The position numbers and the translations under genes were made by a program. DNA of 64,000 bases from Lampris incognitus (Eukaryota > Chordata > Actinopteri > Lampriformes > Lampridae). Every line of letters starts with the position of its first letter. Within the stretch, counting starts at the first letter, position 1. The notes under the pieces were generated by a model, which saw only the letters and a list, made by a program, of their open reading frames with translations, did not search any database and was not told where the DNA came from. Below, piece after piece: positions 43,721 to 55,535 of the stretch. The DNA lies in assembly GCF_029633865.1 (NCBI RefSeq), contig NC_079216.1, forward strand, positions 20,181,019-20,245,018. The letters run 5' to 3'.

Positions 43721-44224
43721 CTCCTGCCAGTGCCTCTGACATGCCTCAGAACTCTGGGTTGGTCCCCCATGCACCGCACTGTGACTGCCCACTGCTCCTC
43801 ATAGTAGAAGGTGTTACAAGGAGACAAATGAGCCACTCGGCAGCTTCATCACCCACCTGCATGGGAGAACCACTACTTGTGAACATCGTGGTCTAAGCTG
43901 TAAAATGGTGGTTTGTAATCTTACCCTTAAATAGCCAAAAACAAACTTGCCAACTGGACCCAGGCACAAAATACAATTAAATGAGCAGGAAACTAAAGGA
44001 GAAAATCTGCCCACATGAGCCACTGATCCTGAGCAAAGCATTGGCTCACTAGTGGGGCTATTAAACTGTTAGTCTTGTTTAATCTAAGATGCCAGTTGAT
44101 AAAATTTGACTTTATCAGGTACTTGCCGACTGTCTTATACATTGCTTTGGATAAAAGCATCTGTGAAATTAGACATGCAAGTTTAACAGACTTCGCTAAT
44201 GATGTTGCTACATATTGGATTATA

Positions 44225-44420
44225 GCTGAATATTAATAGTAAATAATAATAAATCAAACATATATCGCTTTTCTAACACTCAAAGTCGCTTTACAATAAA
44301 CGGTGGTGAAACAAGACAACAGATAAACATAACACAGACATACAGGCGTGGGTCGGAAGGGGGTCTATGAGAGGGACAAGCGGCAGCCACACACGACGCC
44401 AGCAGTACTCTCCCACTTAA
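44225..44420 (-). repeat. LINE 3' end with (TAA)n tail
   Basis: AATAATAAT followed by 'atcgcttttctaacactcaa' and 'tcgctttacaataaacggtg', the same terminal type as 494 and 50500, minus strand. Confidence 0.55.
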
Positions 44421-44429
44421 ACAGACACA

Positions 44430-45770
44430 AAAGAGCAAGAAGAACAGAAAACAACAGCACTGTAGACATTTATTTTCTGTAGGGGTTTACTCCCGTAGCC
44501 TATTCCTCCCCTGAGGTATCCACTAGGCATCGGCACTATTTAACCCATAGCTGGGGGCTGGTTCATGGGCATCAGGGAATATTTACACATCAGTGGGCCT
44601 GTATACCGCACATCTAGGGTCCAGACCTCCTCCAAGTCCCTTGTAGTTCACCAGGGTCCAAGGTGTACCCAGTTACCGCATGTCGCCACGAGGAGGCACT
44701 ACATAGGGCTTGTTGTTGGAGAGGCTATGTACTGGCAGGGAGAGACTTACGCGCTCGGCTCTCCTATTCGCATTTCTGCTAGCCAGCGGTGAAGATTGAG
44801 AGTGAGACGTGACAGGCACAGAATATTCATCAAACTATTCTTCTTTAATGTTTTCATGATTAATAAATTAAACTTACATTGGTTTAAGTGCAGAAGTTAT
44901 TTCTAGTTCATGGCTAGCATTCTAAAACACCTACAGAATGCTCTTTGTAACTGTAAAAGAGATTAAAATAATGAATTCTTCTACTTTAATAAAAAAATGA
45001 AAGGTAAGTCAACTTAGGTATTCTTGTTGGGTTTTACCTTAACAACCAGGAGAGGATGTCACATTCATGCCTTCTGTGCCCCTCTGGTCCTTGTCCTGCA
45101 TCTCTCATTGTCACTCATCTGCCCCTATTGGGATTAATCACTGCACAACACCACATTGAAGACCACTCTTTCACTGCCTCCAGGCTGAATTGTCAAATCG
45201 TGCTTGTCATGTCTGGGCCATGTTTCTTTTGTCACATCTAGATCAAGTTTAATTTGTCATGCCCAGTCCAAGTTTCTCTTGTCATACTATCTGGCCTTGC
45301 TCACAGCGATTTACTAGTCTTAAATTTTGATCCATGCAACTGTTGCCATGCTGATTTTGGTCTGTTATACCTTATTTCTGTATTCTCGTTGATATTGCCA
45401 AGTAAAGTCCTTTTCAGTTTGTGTCTCTGCCATCTTGAACTGTGTCAGAGGTGAGCCTTCCAAAAAAAAAAAAAACAGGAACCGAATAGTGTCTGTTCTG
45501 GGAGTAAATGCTGCATGTTAACAGATTAAGCTAAAAACAAATAAACGTTATTGTGAGTTTAACTAGCTTATGAGTAAAACTTGTCTTCACTGAAAGGTGA
45601 GTGAGTGAGATACACAGAGGAATAGGAAATTACACTTCGTTTACACCGGCAGAAAAAAACCTTTCAGTCACACCAGAGCACGCCAATGATTGGTGAACGC
45701 TTGAGCGGACCCTCTCCCTGGTGGCTGCATAATAGTATTACAGTGAATGTGCGTCAACCCTAATCCTCAT
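44430..45770. other. No gene recognised; possible LTR remnant
   Basis: 44480-44800 and 44820-45050 show nothing recognised. 45057-45450 begins TGTCACATTC and has AGTAAAG near 45401 before GTGTCAGAGG, vaguely LTR-like, but ends and duplications are not convincing. Confidence 0.35.
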
Positions 45771-45774
45771 TTTA

Positions 45775-45975
45775 ATACCAATCTTCAACAAACCGACCAG
45801 AGGAGGCTCTAATGTAGCAATCAGGACACATATCTACATCCGGCTTCCCACCCGCAGACACGGCCAATTGTGTCTGTACAGACACCCGACCAAGCTGGAG
45901 GTAACGCGGGGATTCGATCCGGCGATCCCCACGTTTGTCGGCAACGGAATAGACCGCTATACTACCCAGACGCTA
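45775..45975 (-). mobile_element. SINE-B copy 4, head fragment
   Basis: The minus strand carries the tRNA-like head at the right (..ctatactacccagacgc) and the first part of the body up to 'gaccagaggaggctctaatg'. The 3' half is missing. Confidence 0.85.
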
Positions 45976-45979
45976 GGGC

Positions 45980-46440
45980 CATGTTTTAAGCTTTCTAGCC
46001 ATGTTAACTACACAGTTGTGCCTCATAGCAGTTGCTCAATAATTGATGATGACCCATTAACTGTTTTTCGATGGTTAGGCGCTTCCCATGGTGAAATATT
46101 GGACAATATTTTTAGATATTCAAAGCCAAAACCTATGTCAGTTATAAAGGATTGTTAAACACAGGGCACCAATTGTACAACTTGGCCACGCTGTCTAAAA
46201 AGGGTTCCCCACCTATGCAGGAAGCATAAAGCAACACAGCTATGCAAGAAAATATACTCTGGAAACATCGATTTAGCTATGTACACACTCTGTATTTTCA
46301 TCCGCAAACACATTCATACATATTCTGATCAAGCATGTATTTTCAGATCAAATAAATGGGAACAAAGTCATAATTTCTGTTTAATATTCATATGGCATGT
46401 CAGGATGCTATGATTAACCCAGCCACTGAGGATGCACAAG
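45980..46440. other. No recognised element
   Basis: A/T-rich, no gene recognised. Confidence 0.5.
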
Positions 46441-46452
46441 CCAGTGCATTCT

Positions 46453-47803
46453 TAGTGCCGGTCCCAAGCCTGGATAAATGGGGAGGGTTGTGTTAGGAAG
46501 GGCATCCGGCATAAAACCTTTGCTAAATAAAATATGCAGATCATAAATAAGATTTCCATACAATATCGGTCGAGGCCCGGGTTACCAATGACCACCACAT
46601 CTGTACTGTTGGGCGAAGGAGAAGGGAAGGGGGAAGGCATGTCCAGAGGCAGCGAGAGAGGAGGTGGAGTGTGGAGGTGAGAGTCGGAACTTTAAAAGAC
46701 TGCGACTGGTAAAGGGAGAGAGCTGGCTGACATTATGGAAAGAAGAAAGGTTGATATACTGTGTGTGCGCAAGAGACCAGGCAGAAAAGGAGTAAGGCCA
46801 GGAGCATCGGAGATGGATTCAAACTTTTCTTCCATGATGGTTGGAGAAATGGGGGAGAGGTAATGCTGGAGGTGAAGAGAGTGTCAGACAGAGTGATGAG
46901 TATGAAGCTGGAAATAGATGGGGTGATGATGAATGTTATCAGCGCATATGCCCCACAAGTTGGGTGTGAGATGGAAGAGCAAGAAGAATTCTGGAGTGAG
47001 TTGGATAAAGTGGTGGAGAGTGTACCCAAAGAGGAGAGAGTGGTGATTGGAGCGGACTTCAATGTGCATGTTGGTGAAGGGAACAGAGGTGATGAGGAGG
47101 TGATGGGTAGGTATGGTGTCAAAGAGAGGAATTTGGAAGGACAGATGGTGGTGGATTTTGTGAAAAGGATGGAAATGGCTGTGGTGAATACATATTTCAA
47201 GAAGCGGGAGGAACACAGGGTGACGTACAAGAGTGGAGGAAGGTGACCACAGGTGGACTATATCTTATGCAGGAGGCATGATCTGAAAGGGATTGGAGAC
47301 TGCAAGGCGGTGACAGGGGAGAATGTAGCTAGGCAGCATAGGATGGTTGTCTGTAAGATGACTTTGGAGGCAAAGAAGAGGAAGAGAGTGAAGGCAGAGC
47401 CAAGGGTCAAATGGTGGAAGTTGAAGAAGGAAGACTGTTGTGTGGAGTTCAGGGAGGAGTAAAGACAGGCACTGGGTGGTAATGAAGAGTTGCCGGATGG
47501 CTGGGCAACTATTGAAGATATAGGTGAGGGAAAGAAGAAGTGGGATAGTGAGAGATGAAGAAAGTAGATAGGAGTACAGGGAGATGCAGCATAATGTGAA
47601 GAGAGAGGTGGCGAAGGCAAAGGAAAAGGTGTATGGTGAGTTGTATGAGAGGTTGGAGACTACGGAAGGAGAACGGGACTTGTACCAATTGAAGGAGGTG
47701 CAGCAGGTTAGGGGGATCAAGGATAGAGATGGAAATGTGCTGACAAGTGAGGAGATTGTGTTGAGAAGGTGGGAGGAGTATGTTGAGGGGCTCATGAATG
47801 AAG

Positions 47804-47815
<12 letters not shown>
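46453..47815 (+). mobile_element. RTE-like LINE, 5' part with endonuclease
   Basis: Starts with GTGCCGGTCCCAAGCCTGGA and 'gggaagggcatccggcataaa', then an endonuclease frame: VDILCVQETR is approximated across a frameshift at 46740-46800, then ..MNVISAYAPQVGC.. and ..VVIGADFNVHVGEG.. with the metal-site GADFN motif, ending ..VTYKSGGR-stop-PQVDYIL. Degenerate linker follows to 47815, where a (GA)n tract begins. The 3' ends at 52951-53162 and 62040-62660 are probably the same family. Confidence 0.8.
46733..47246 (+). pseudogene. RTE-like endonuclease domain
   Basis: About 160 codons in one frame containing the FNVISAYAP-like strand and the GADFN motif. It is interrupted at 47244 by TGA in place of a conserved residue before QVDYIL, which is still readable after the stop. 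The reverse transcriptase is not present here. Confidence 0.8.

Positions 47816-47885
<70 letters not shown>
47812..47885. repeat. (GA)n(GACA)n microsatellite
   Basis: A GA run followed by GACA tetramers, between the RTE-like fragment and SINE-B. Confidence 0.95.
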
Positions 47886-47892
<7 letters not shown>

Positions 47893-47898
47893 GCAACC

Positions 47899-48372
47899 GG
47901 AATAGACCACTATGCTACCCAGACATCTGGGTGGCATAGCGGCCTATTCCATTGCCTACCAACATGGAGATCGCCGCTTCGAATCCCTGTGTTACCTCCG
48001 GCTTGGTCAGGCATCTCTACAGAAACAATTGGCCCTATCTGCGGATGGGAAGCCAGATGTGGGTATGTGTCCTGGTCGCTGCACTAGCGCCTCCTCTGGT
48101 CGGTCGGGGCACCTGTTCGGAGGGGAGGGGGAACTGGGGGGAATAGCGTGATCCTCCCACATGCTATGTCCCCCTGGCGAAACTCCTCACTGTCAGGTGA
48201 GAAGAAAGCAGCTGGCAACTCCACATGTATCGGAGGAGGCATGTGGTAGTCTCCAGCCCTCCCCAGATCGGGAGAGGGGGTGGAGCAAAGACCGGGGATG
48301 GCTTGGAAGAGTGGGGTAATTGGCCGGGTACAATTCGGGAGAAAAAGGGGGGAAAATCCAAAAGAAACAAAA
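47899..48372 (+). mobile_element. SINE-B copy 5 with head-to-head fragment
   Basis: Full-length plus copy from 47927 ('catctgggtggcatagcgg') to about 48360. Directly before it, 47899-47926 ('ggaatagaccactatgctac') is the inverted first 28 bp of another SINE-B head, making a ~57-bp palindrome. Confidence 0.85.
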
Positions 48373-48655
48373 AACAAATAGTTCTATGCAAGTCTACTCA
48401 CAAGGCATAATTAACAGGTTTACACTTTTTGTTCACCATCTAACCATGCATAGTTTAAGGGCAAGGCAAAATTAAAATGAAAATACTCTTCCCTTGCATT
48501 GGCCTACCTCCTTATGATGGCATCATAACATGTTAAATGTAAAATATGTGAACTTTTATTAGTGCAAGTATGCACAAACTCTTGCATGCACTCTGGACTC
48601 TTCATGAATGATCTCTTTCTTTTGCCATGCTTTCAGTTTGTTGATGAAAGACGTG

Positions 48656-48659
<4 letters not shown>

Positions 48660-48689
<30 letters not shown>

Positions 48690-48692
48690 TTT
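48660..48692. repeat. (GT)n microsatellite
   Basis: Run of GT dinucleotides with TTTG at the end. Confidence 0.95.
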
Positions 48693-48798
48693 GTATTCTT
48701 GGCAGTGTGCTACAGAGACAAGGCATGTAAAACAGTCTTTTGTGGTAAATAGGTCAACACATGCAAGATATTTGGGGAGAAACAGAGAGAGATTGTGA

Positions 48799-50085
48799 GT
48801 GTATGAAAGAGAGGAGGGTGCCTTTAAGGCACTACACGCAACGGTCCTGTTTGTGGAGTTCAGCTCAGCGTTCAACACCATCATCCCAGATATCCTCCGC
48901 TCCAAACCCACCCAGCTCACTGTACCAGCCCCCATCTGCCAGTGGATTAAAAATTTCCTGAAAGACTGGAGGCAGCTGGTGAGGCTGGGGAAAATCACAT
49001 CCAGCACCTGGACAATCAGCACTGGCGTCCCCCAGGGATGTGTGCTCTCCCCTCTACTCTTCTCCCTCTACACTAATGACTGCACCTTAGGTGACCCATC
49101 CGTTAAACTGCGGAAGTTTGTGGACGACACAACCATCATTGGCCTTTTCCAGGATGGTGACCAGGCTGCATATAGACGGTAGGTTGAACAGCTGGCCTCC
49201 TGGAGCGGCCATGACAACCTGGAGCTGAATATATTCAAAACTGTGGAGATGACAGTGGACTTCAGGAGGAGCCCCCCAACACTGCCCCCCTCACCATACT
49301 CAATAGCATGGTGTCTGTGGTGAAAACCTACAGATTTCTGGGTTCCACAGTCTCCCAAGACCTAAGGTGGGCATCCAACATATACACAATCATCAAAAAG
49401 GCCCAGCAGAGGATGTACTTTCTCCACCAGCTCAGGAAGTTCAACTTGCCTCAGGAACTGCTGATTCAGTTGCTGATTCAGTTCTACTCTGCAATAATCC
49501 AGTCTGTCCTCTGCACATCCATCACTGTCTGGTTTGGATCAACCACCAAATCGGACAGGGACAGACTAAATGGACAGTCAAGTCTGCAGAGAAAATCACT
49601 GGTGCCAACCTGCCCTCCATTCAGGACTTGTACATCTCCAGAGTCAGGAAATGGGCAGGCACCATCATTGCAGACCTATCACACCCTGGTCACAACCTGT
49701 TCCAACTCCTCCCCTCTGGTAAGCACCGCACACCAAAACAACCAGATATAAAACCAAGTTTCTTTCCGCAGGCTGTCATTCAAATGAACGTTTAACACTG
49801 TCAACAAATCCAACCATGATGTATATACTGTACAGTGTACGTATACTGGTACACTCTGTCATGTCCATCTACCTCAGGCATGTATGTATGTAAGTGACCT
49901 GCTAACATCTATTTCAGCATCTCTGATATATTCTCTTCACCATTGCACTTTATTGCCTCTTATTTTGCCTTTACATAGCCGATCCTTGTGTATAGTATAT
50001 ATATCTGAAGATTGTTGTGTTATTATTCTATGTTAAGTCCACTGTGACAGCCACGGTCAATAAAATCTGATTCTGATTCTAATGT
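48799..50085 (+). mobile_element. Rex1/L2-like LINE 3' part
   Basis: Plus-strand RT: ..LFVEFSSAFNTIIPDIL.., ..STGVPQGCVLSPLLFSLYTND.., ..LRKFVDDTTIIGLFQDGD.., a stop at 49180, then ..LELNIFKTVEMTVDFRRSP.., ..FLGSTVSQDLRWASN.., ..KKAQQRMYFLHQLRKF... The FVDD catalytic box is intact, but stops and frameshifts occur at 49180 and near 49570. The 3' end is AATAAAATCTGATTCTGATT, the same tail as the element at 4611. Confidence 0.85.
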
Positions 50086-50730
50086 AGAAGTGGATACAGC
50101 TTTCTATTTCGTATGTAATACAGACCTCTGCACATGTGCTCAATCACACACAAACACATGTTCTAAAAGCCTTGTGTTGTATTTTTATTACAACGAGACT
50201 ATACTTTTAACTGCTATTAATTCCCTTGCTTCTTACCTTAACCATAATCCATAACACTAAACACTTACCCCCTGCTGTAACCTTAGCCAAATCCTTAAAC
50301 CAAATTATAAACAAATCCATTTAAAAGTAAGGACTAACACTCGCTTTACATGCAAGGAATTACAATCTTCAGTCATGATATTTCTCTATTATTTATTATT
50401 GTAGAAGTAGTGGTAATATTATTTTCCTGTTAAGGCAGTTGAAGGAATCTTATACATACGCCTACATGCACATAGGCTGGGACAACCTCTAATAGAAATA
50501 ATAATAAATTGAGGTTGTATAGCGCTTCTCATCTGCGGTGACAGATCTCAAATTACTTCACAAACAAAAGACTAAAGAAGAGAAAATGTCATAAAATAAA
50601 ATGTAAAAAGATAAAAGGGGGAATAAAACTATGGTGGGCCGCTGTAAAAAAAAGTAAGAATAGACTAAAATGAAGTGAAAAGAGGGTTAAAACAAGGATG
50701 GGCCTCTATAAAAGGATTAAAAGAAGGCCT

Positions 50731-51168
50731 TCTAGGGCGTCCAGGTAGTGTGGCTGTCTATTCCGTTGCCTACCAACACGGGGATCACCAGTTCCATTCC
50801 CCGTGTTACCTCCAGCTTGGTCGGGCGTCCTAACAGACAAAATTGTCTGTGTCTGCGGGTGGGAAGCCGGATGTGGTTATGTGTCCTGGTCGCTGCACTA
50901 ACGCCTCCTCTGGTCAGTCGGGGCGCCTGTTCAGGGGGGAGGGGGAACTGGGGGGAATAGCGTGATCCTCCCATGTGCTACGTCCCGCTGGTGAAACTCG
51001 TCACTGTCAGGCGAAAAGAAGCGGTTGGCGACTCCAAATGTATCGGAGGAGGCATGTGGTAGTCTGCAGCCCTCCCGGGCTCGGCAGAGGGGGTGGAGCA
51101 GTGACTGGGACGGCTGGAAGAGTGGGGTAATTGGCCAAGTACAACTGGGGAGAAAAAGGGGTAAAAAA
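50731..51168 (+). mobile_element. SINE-B copy 6
   Basis: Full-length plus copy inserted in the 3' region of the L2 LINE. AAAAGAAGGCCT before (50719-50730) and after (51169-51180) is a 12-bp target duplication. Confidence 0.92.
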
Positions 51169-52950
51169 AAAAGAAGGCCTGCTGATAAAGAAGGATTATA
51201 AGGCCCATTTTAAAAACCTTGACAGAAGGGGCAGTTCTGAGCTAGTCTGGGAGGGAGTTCAAGAGGCTTGGGGAAAAAGAGGGAAAGGCTCAGCCTCCCA
51301 TTGTCCAGAGATGTGGAGGAGAGATGTGGAGCAGTGGGGAATGGTGAGAGCAGACCGAGTGTGAGGGTTTGTGGGGCTTTGTCCATTTAGGGTTTTTTTA
51401 GGTCAGGAGGACTTTGAAATGGATCTTCTTGTGTACTGGGAGCCAGTGGAGTTGGGCGAGTGTGGGGGTTATGTGGGCTGACCTTTTTGAACTGGTGAGG
51501 ACTCTGGCGGCACTGTTCTGAATGAGTTATAGATGATTGATAGATTTGACTGTGAGACCAGAGAGAAGGGCATTGCCATAATCAATTTGGTTGAAGATTA
51601 GTGCATGGGCCAGTTCTTTGGCATCAGCTTTTGAAAGTGATGGCTTTAGTCTGGCTATATTTTAAGGTGAAAAAAGGAAACATTGTGGATGTGTTTGATA
51701 TTGGCTTGGAATGAAAGTGTGGAGTCAAACTTAACACCAAGATTGGTGACAACAGAGGAGAGTAGAATGAGTTGGCCATCGAGGGAGGGACCAGTGCTGC
51801 CAGCCTTGGCGAGATGTTTGGTGCTGCCTATCAGGATTGATGGTGGAGATTGTGCTGGTGGGATTGAGTTGCGTTTTAATGTAGACCTGGGTGTTGTCCG
51901 TATAGCAGTAGAAGTTGATGTTTTCTTGTCTAATGACACATCCAAGTGGGAGTAAGTAAATTAAAAACAGGATGGGTCCAAGCAATGACCCCTGTGGGAC
52001 ACTGCATATCATTGCAGTGCCATCAGACCTTTAATATCCCAGTGCCATGTGATATCTCCGGTTGGTGAGGTAGGAGGTGAACCAATTCAAGGTTGTGTCA
52101 GTGACCATGGTGTAGGTCTCGAGGCGGTGGGGAAGGATGTTGTGGTTCACGGTGTTGAATACCACGTTCAGATTGAGTAGGGCCAGGATGCTGGGTGACC
52201 AGGAGTCTGCTGCCATCAACCGGCCATTGGTGACCTTTATCGGGCCATTTCTGTGCTGTGTGCAGGCTGGAAGCCGGATTGGAGGGCTTTATAATGTTGA
52301 TTTTCTGAAATATGTAACTGGAGCTGTGAGGCAACAACTTTCTCTAGAACTTTAGCAGGGAAAGAGAGGGTCGAGATTGGTCTGTAGTTGATAAGGAGTT
52401 CTTGGTCCAGATTTGGTTTATCTAAGAGTGAGGTGACAGCCGCTGCTTTAAAATGGATTGGCACCTCTCCACTCTGAAGTGATTTGTTTATGAGTGTAGT
52501 GAGGAACTGAATCTGGGTTAGTGAGCAGGCTTTCAAGAGGGGAGTGGGTACGGGGTCAAGGGAACAGCCAGTGAGTGGGCTTGGATTTGGTTATGATGGA
52601 CAAAAGTGCAGAAGGTCTAACCTCTTTGAAGCTGCACAGGGTGGAGCTGTTAAAGAAGGGAAGACAGGTGGGCTGCTATGGAGGCAACAATGTTGGCTCT
52701 GGTATCTACAACCTTGATCTTAAAGGAAACAGAAAAACGGTTGCACAGTTCTGGAGAGGTAGACGGGGGCCCTGATTTGGTTGGGTTGAGAAGGCCGTTG
52801 ATGGTGGAGAATACGGTTATGGTATTGCCTTTGCCATTGTTAATTATTGTAGAATAGTAAGATGAGCGGGCAACTTTTAGAGCAGCAGCGTAGGCAGTTT
52901 GGTGTTCTCTGATTGCCAGTAGTTGGACAGTAAGAGCATCTTTCCTCCAT

Positions 52951-53162
52951 CTATACTACTACTACTACTACTTTCGGCTGCTCCTGTTAGGGGTCGCCAC
53001 AGCGGATCATCTGATTCCATTTCTTCCTGCCCTCTGCATCTTGCTCTGTTACACCAGCCACCTGCATATCCTCCCTCACCACATCTATAAACCTCCTCTT
53101 TGGCCTTCCTCTTTTCTCTTCCCTGGCAGTTCCATATTCAGCATCCTCCTCCCAATATACAC
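52951..53162 (-). mobile_element. RTE-like LINE 3' end inserted in the L2 LINE
   Basis: Minus strand encodes ..EYGTAREEKRGRPKRRFIDVVREDM.. and ..RKKWNQMIRCGDP, then 'aggagcagccgaaagtag' and a (TAG)n tail at 52956-52972. Flanked by identical 16-bp AGCATCTTTCCTCCAT at 52935-52950 and 53163-53178. The same 3' end occurs at 62040. Confidence 0.85.
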
Positions 53163-54109
53163 AGCATCTTTCCTCCATAACCTCTCCAAATGGCAACCGC
53201 GGGTCTTCATATGGCCTAGATCATCAGTGAACCAGGGAGAAAAGTGCTGGAAGGTGGCTTTCCTTATTTATTCAGGGGCGAAGACGTTGAGGCAGGTGGT
53301 CAGGGTGGTAATGTAGAGGTTGATCATTTCATCAGGGGAAAGTGAGCTAAAAGGGTGGACATTATGGATTCAAGAAGAGGGTAGTCTGCAGACTGCGGTA
53401 CAACATGACCCTCGCAGTGCGGGTGGGGGATGGTGGAGAATGGAGTTGCCAGTGATAGTGATACAGCCTTATGGTCAGAGATACCAAGCTCAAAGATGTT
53501 TAGGTCAGAGCCAGGTACATTTACAGTGACAATGAGGTCCAGTGGCTGGCCACGGTTGGGGGTCGGGCCATTCACATATTGTGCGAGATTTAATGAGTCC
53601 AGGTGGGTCAGGAAATCAGCAGCCATTGAACATTTGGGGGAATCCACATGTATATCAAAATCACACAATATCAAAATATTGGACAAAGGGGGACATACAA
53701 AGGTAAGAAAGCTAAAAAAAACTCTGGGATGAAGGTTGAATTGGATTTTGAAGGGCCGTAAATGAGTATAACCATTAGGAATTTCAGTGGGTAAAACCAA
53801 GGCACTCAAAGGACTGGGTTTCAAAACAGTCAGTGGTTGGAGGAGTATAGAGTCCTTGTACAGGACAGCAATGCCACCACCGTGGCCATGAGCACAAGCT
53901 TTATATCCTGGGGGAGATGTCTCGTTTAGGTGGAAGAAATCCCCCTCTTTATGCCAGGTTTCAGTTAAAAATATCTGGTCGGAGCCATCGTCAGTAATAA
54001 AATCATACATCAGAGTGGATTTATTGGTCAGAAACTGGGTGTTAAAAAGGACAATGCGAACGGGGTTTGTGGGGGCAGTGGCAGTCACACATTTTAGCAA
54101 AGGCTTGCA

Positions 54110-54760
54110 GTAGACAAGTCTACAACCCGAGGCAAATGATGTGCGTGTCTGTACGACGTTATGCAGTTGATGTTATAATTGAAACTTGTAACCTCGGCCA
54201 GAGCCCCTGTGCATATACTTTTTTCTTGGAAGAGTTCCAATAATTGAAACAAAGATTTCCCTCTACACAGCAGTTTATATGCCCGGAGGTGGAAGGCTTC
54301 AAGAAGGTAACCATGATTAAAATGTGCAAACCGACCGTGGTTGAAGGAGTCTTACTGGTTCGGACAAGGGACGTAGATCTGTCAGGCCCACTAGGACAGT
54401 AACTGCAGGTCATGGAGAGATTAAGAATCCAGCGGGAGTAGAGTGATGGAAGGTGGGGAGCTCAATCAAGCAGGGGAGGGGCGGGTAGGGAGTAGATCCA
54501 GGTAAATGCTGGCAGCCATCCACGAAAAGTTTGGCATTAAAATGAGAACAATCTGTTGCAATAAGAAGTGCAAAGAAAAACAATGACCAAATAAAGGACC
54601 TATCCTATGAATAAGCGTAGATGAAATGGTAAAAGATATAAAATAGAATAGCGCAAAAAACAATTTTCCCCAGAGAAAAGCAGTAGCGCACTCTCTCCAA
54701 AAGAAACTCCAAACTGATGAGGTTAGAAAGGACATAGTTGACATGATAAATACAGTGCGG

Positions 54761-54797
<37 letters not shown>

Positions 54798-55535
54798 CAA
54801 ATGTGGCCTGATCATGTGATATCTATCCTACAAGCTCATTGGTTTGTTACCCTGTTCTGCGCCACAGGCCACAACATAATAGGAAGTATGCATCAATCTT
54901 TAATGCTGTGACATTTACCACCACACAGGCAACAACAACAACACACACACACACACCATCAGATTTCAGTGTTCTAGGTAATTGGGTGTGGATGTAAATG
55001 ATGATTGGAATATGTTTTGCAGTCCTTGCTAACTGTCCACCAGTAAAAAATAACAATCAGGTACCGCAACTCTCCCTATTTTCCGCCTCACTTTTTATAA
55101 TTTTCCTTCTACCTTTCTGCATATCACTTGTTTGTCCCAATTTTCTTCCCTTTCTTTATCATTTTATTATTGATCCAATTTGTTTCTGTTTCTCATTTTC
55201 TGTTTCTCTCCTTTCCAACTCGGACTCTGTTGACTGGATATTTTGTACCTCCTCTTTCTCTTCTTTTTACCTCTGTTCTCTGTTGTGTCCCTCTTTCCCC
55301 TGTTGTTCCTTCTGTTTGGTTTTACCTTTCTATCGACTTTACTTCTAGACAAAAATCATGCTGACAAATTCAGCACATATACACTGATGGAGGGACTACA
55401 TGTCCAATCTGGCCTGGGAATGCACAAAAACTACAGTTAAATGCCCTTACAAGACAGGAAGCATTTCTTGCTTTGAAGTCTGTGCCATCAGGTCCCAGGG
55501 CCAGAGGGATTTGGGTGTGAGTTTTATAAGGACTT
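54110..55535. other. No gene recognised; (CA)n at 54763-54796
   Basis: 54110-54760 may include decayed L2 sequence. A (CA)n microsatellite is at 54763-54796 and another short one at 54939-54956. 55080-55370 is T/C-rich and non-coding. Confidence 0.45.

Larger units (their letters stand above)
50497..54100 (-). mobile_element. L2-type LINE, endonuclease and RT, with two insertions
   Basis: Minus strand: an endonuclease at 54100-53324 (..VRIVLFNTQFLTNKST.., ..QIFLTETWH.., ..LNLAQYVNGPTPNRGQPLDLIV.., ..LGISDHKAVS..), the RT at 52536-51655 (..NYRPISTLSFPAKVLEKVV.., ..LLNLNVVFNTVNHNIL.., ..[20 protein letters not shown]..) and the 3' end with 'tcaatttattattattat' at 50497. SINE-B (50731-51168) and an RTE-like 3' end (52951-53162) are inserted. 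Stops are frequent. Confidence 0.85.

Noticed and set aside
43465..43836. 123-codon minus-strand frame rich in Cys, Leu, Phe and Gly resembling a membrane protein
   Set aside because: It lies on the CCCCAAACTA minisatellite; composition and length are explained by the repeat.
45057..45450. Possible LTR beginning TGTCAC and ending GTGTCA with GAGG on both sides
   Set aside because: The ends do not pair cleanly with the duplication and no related copy was found; too weak to call.
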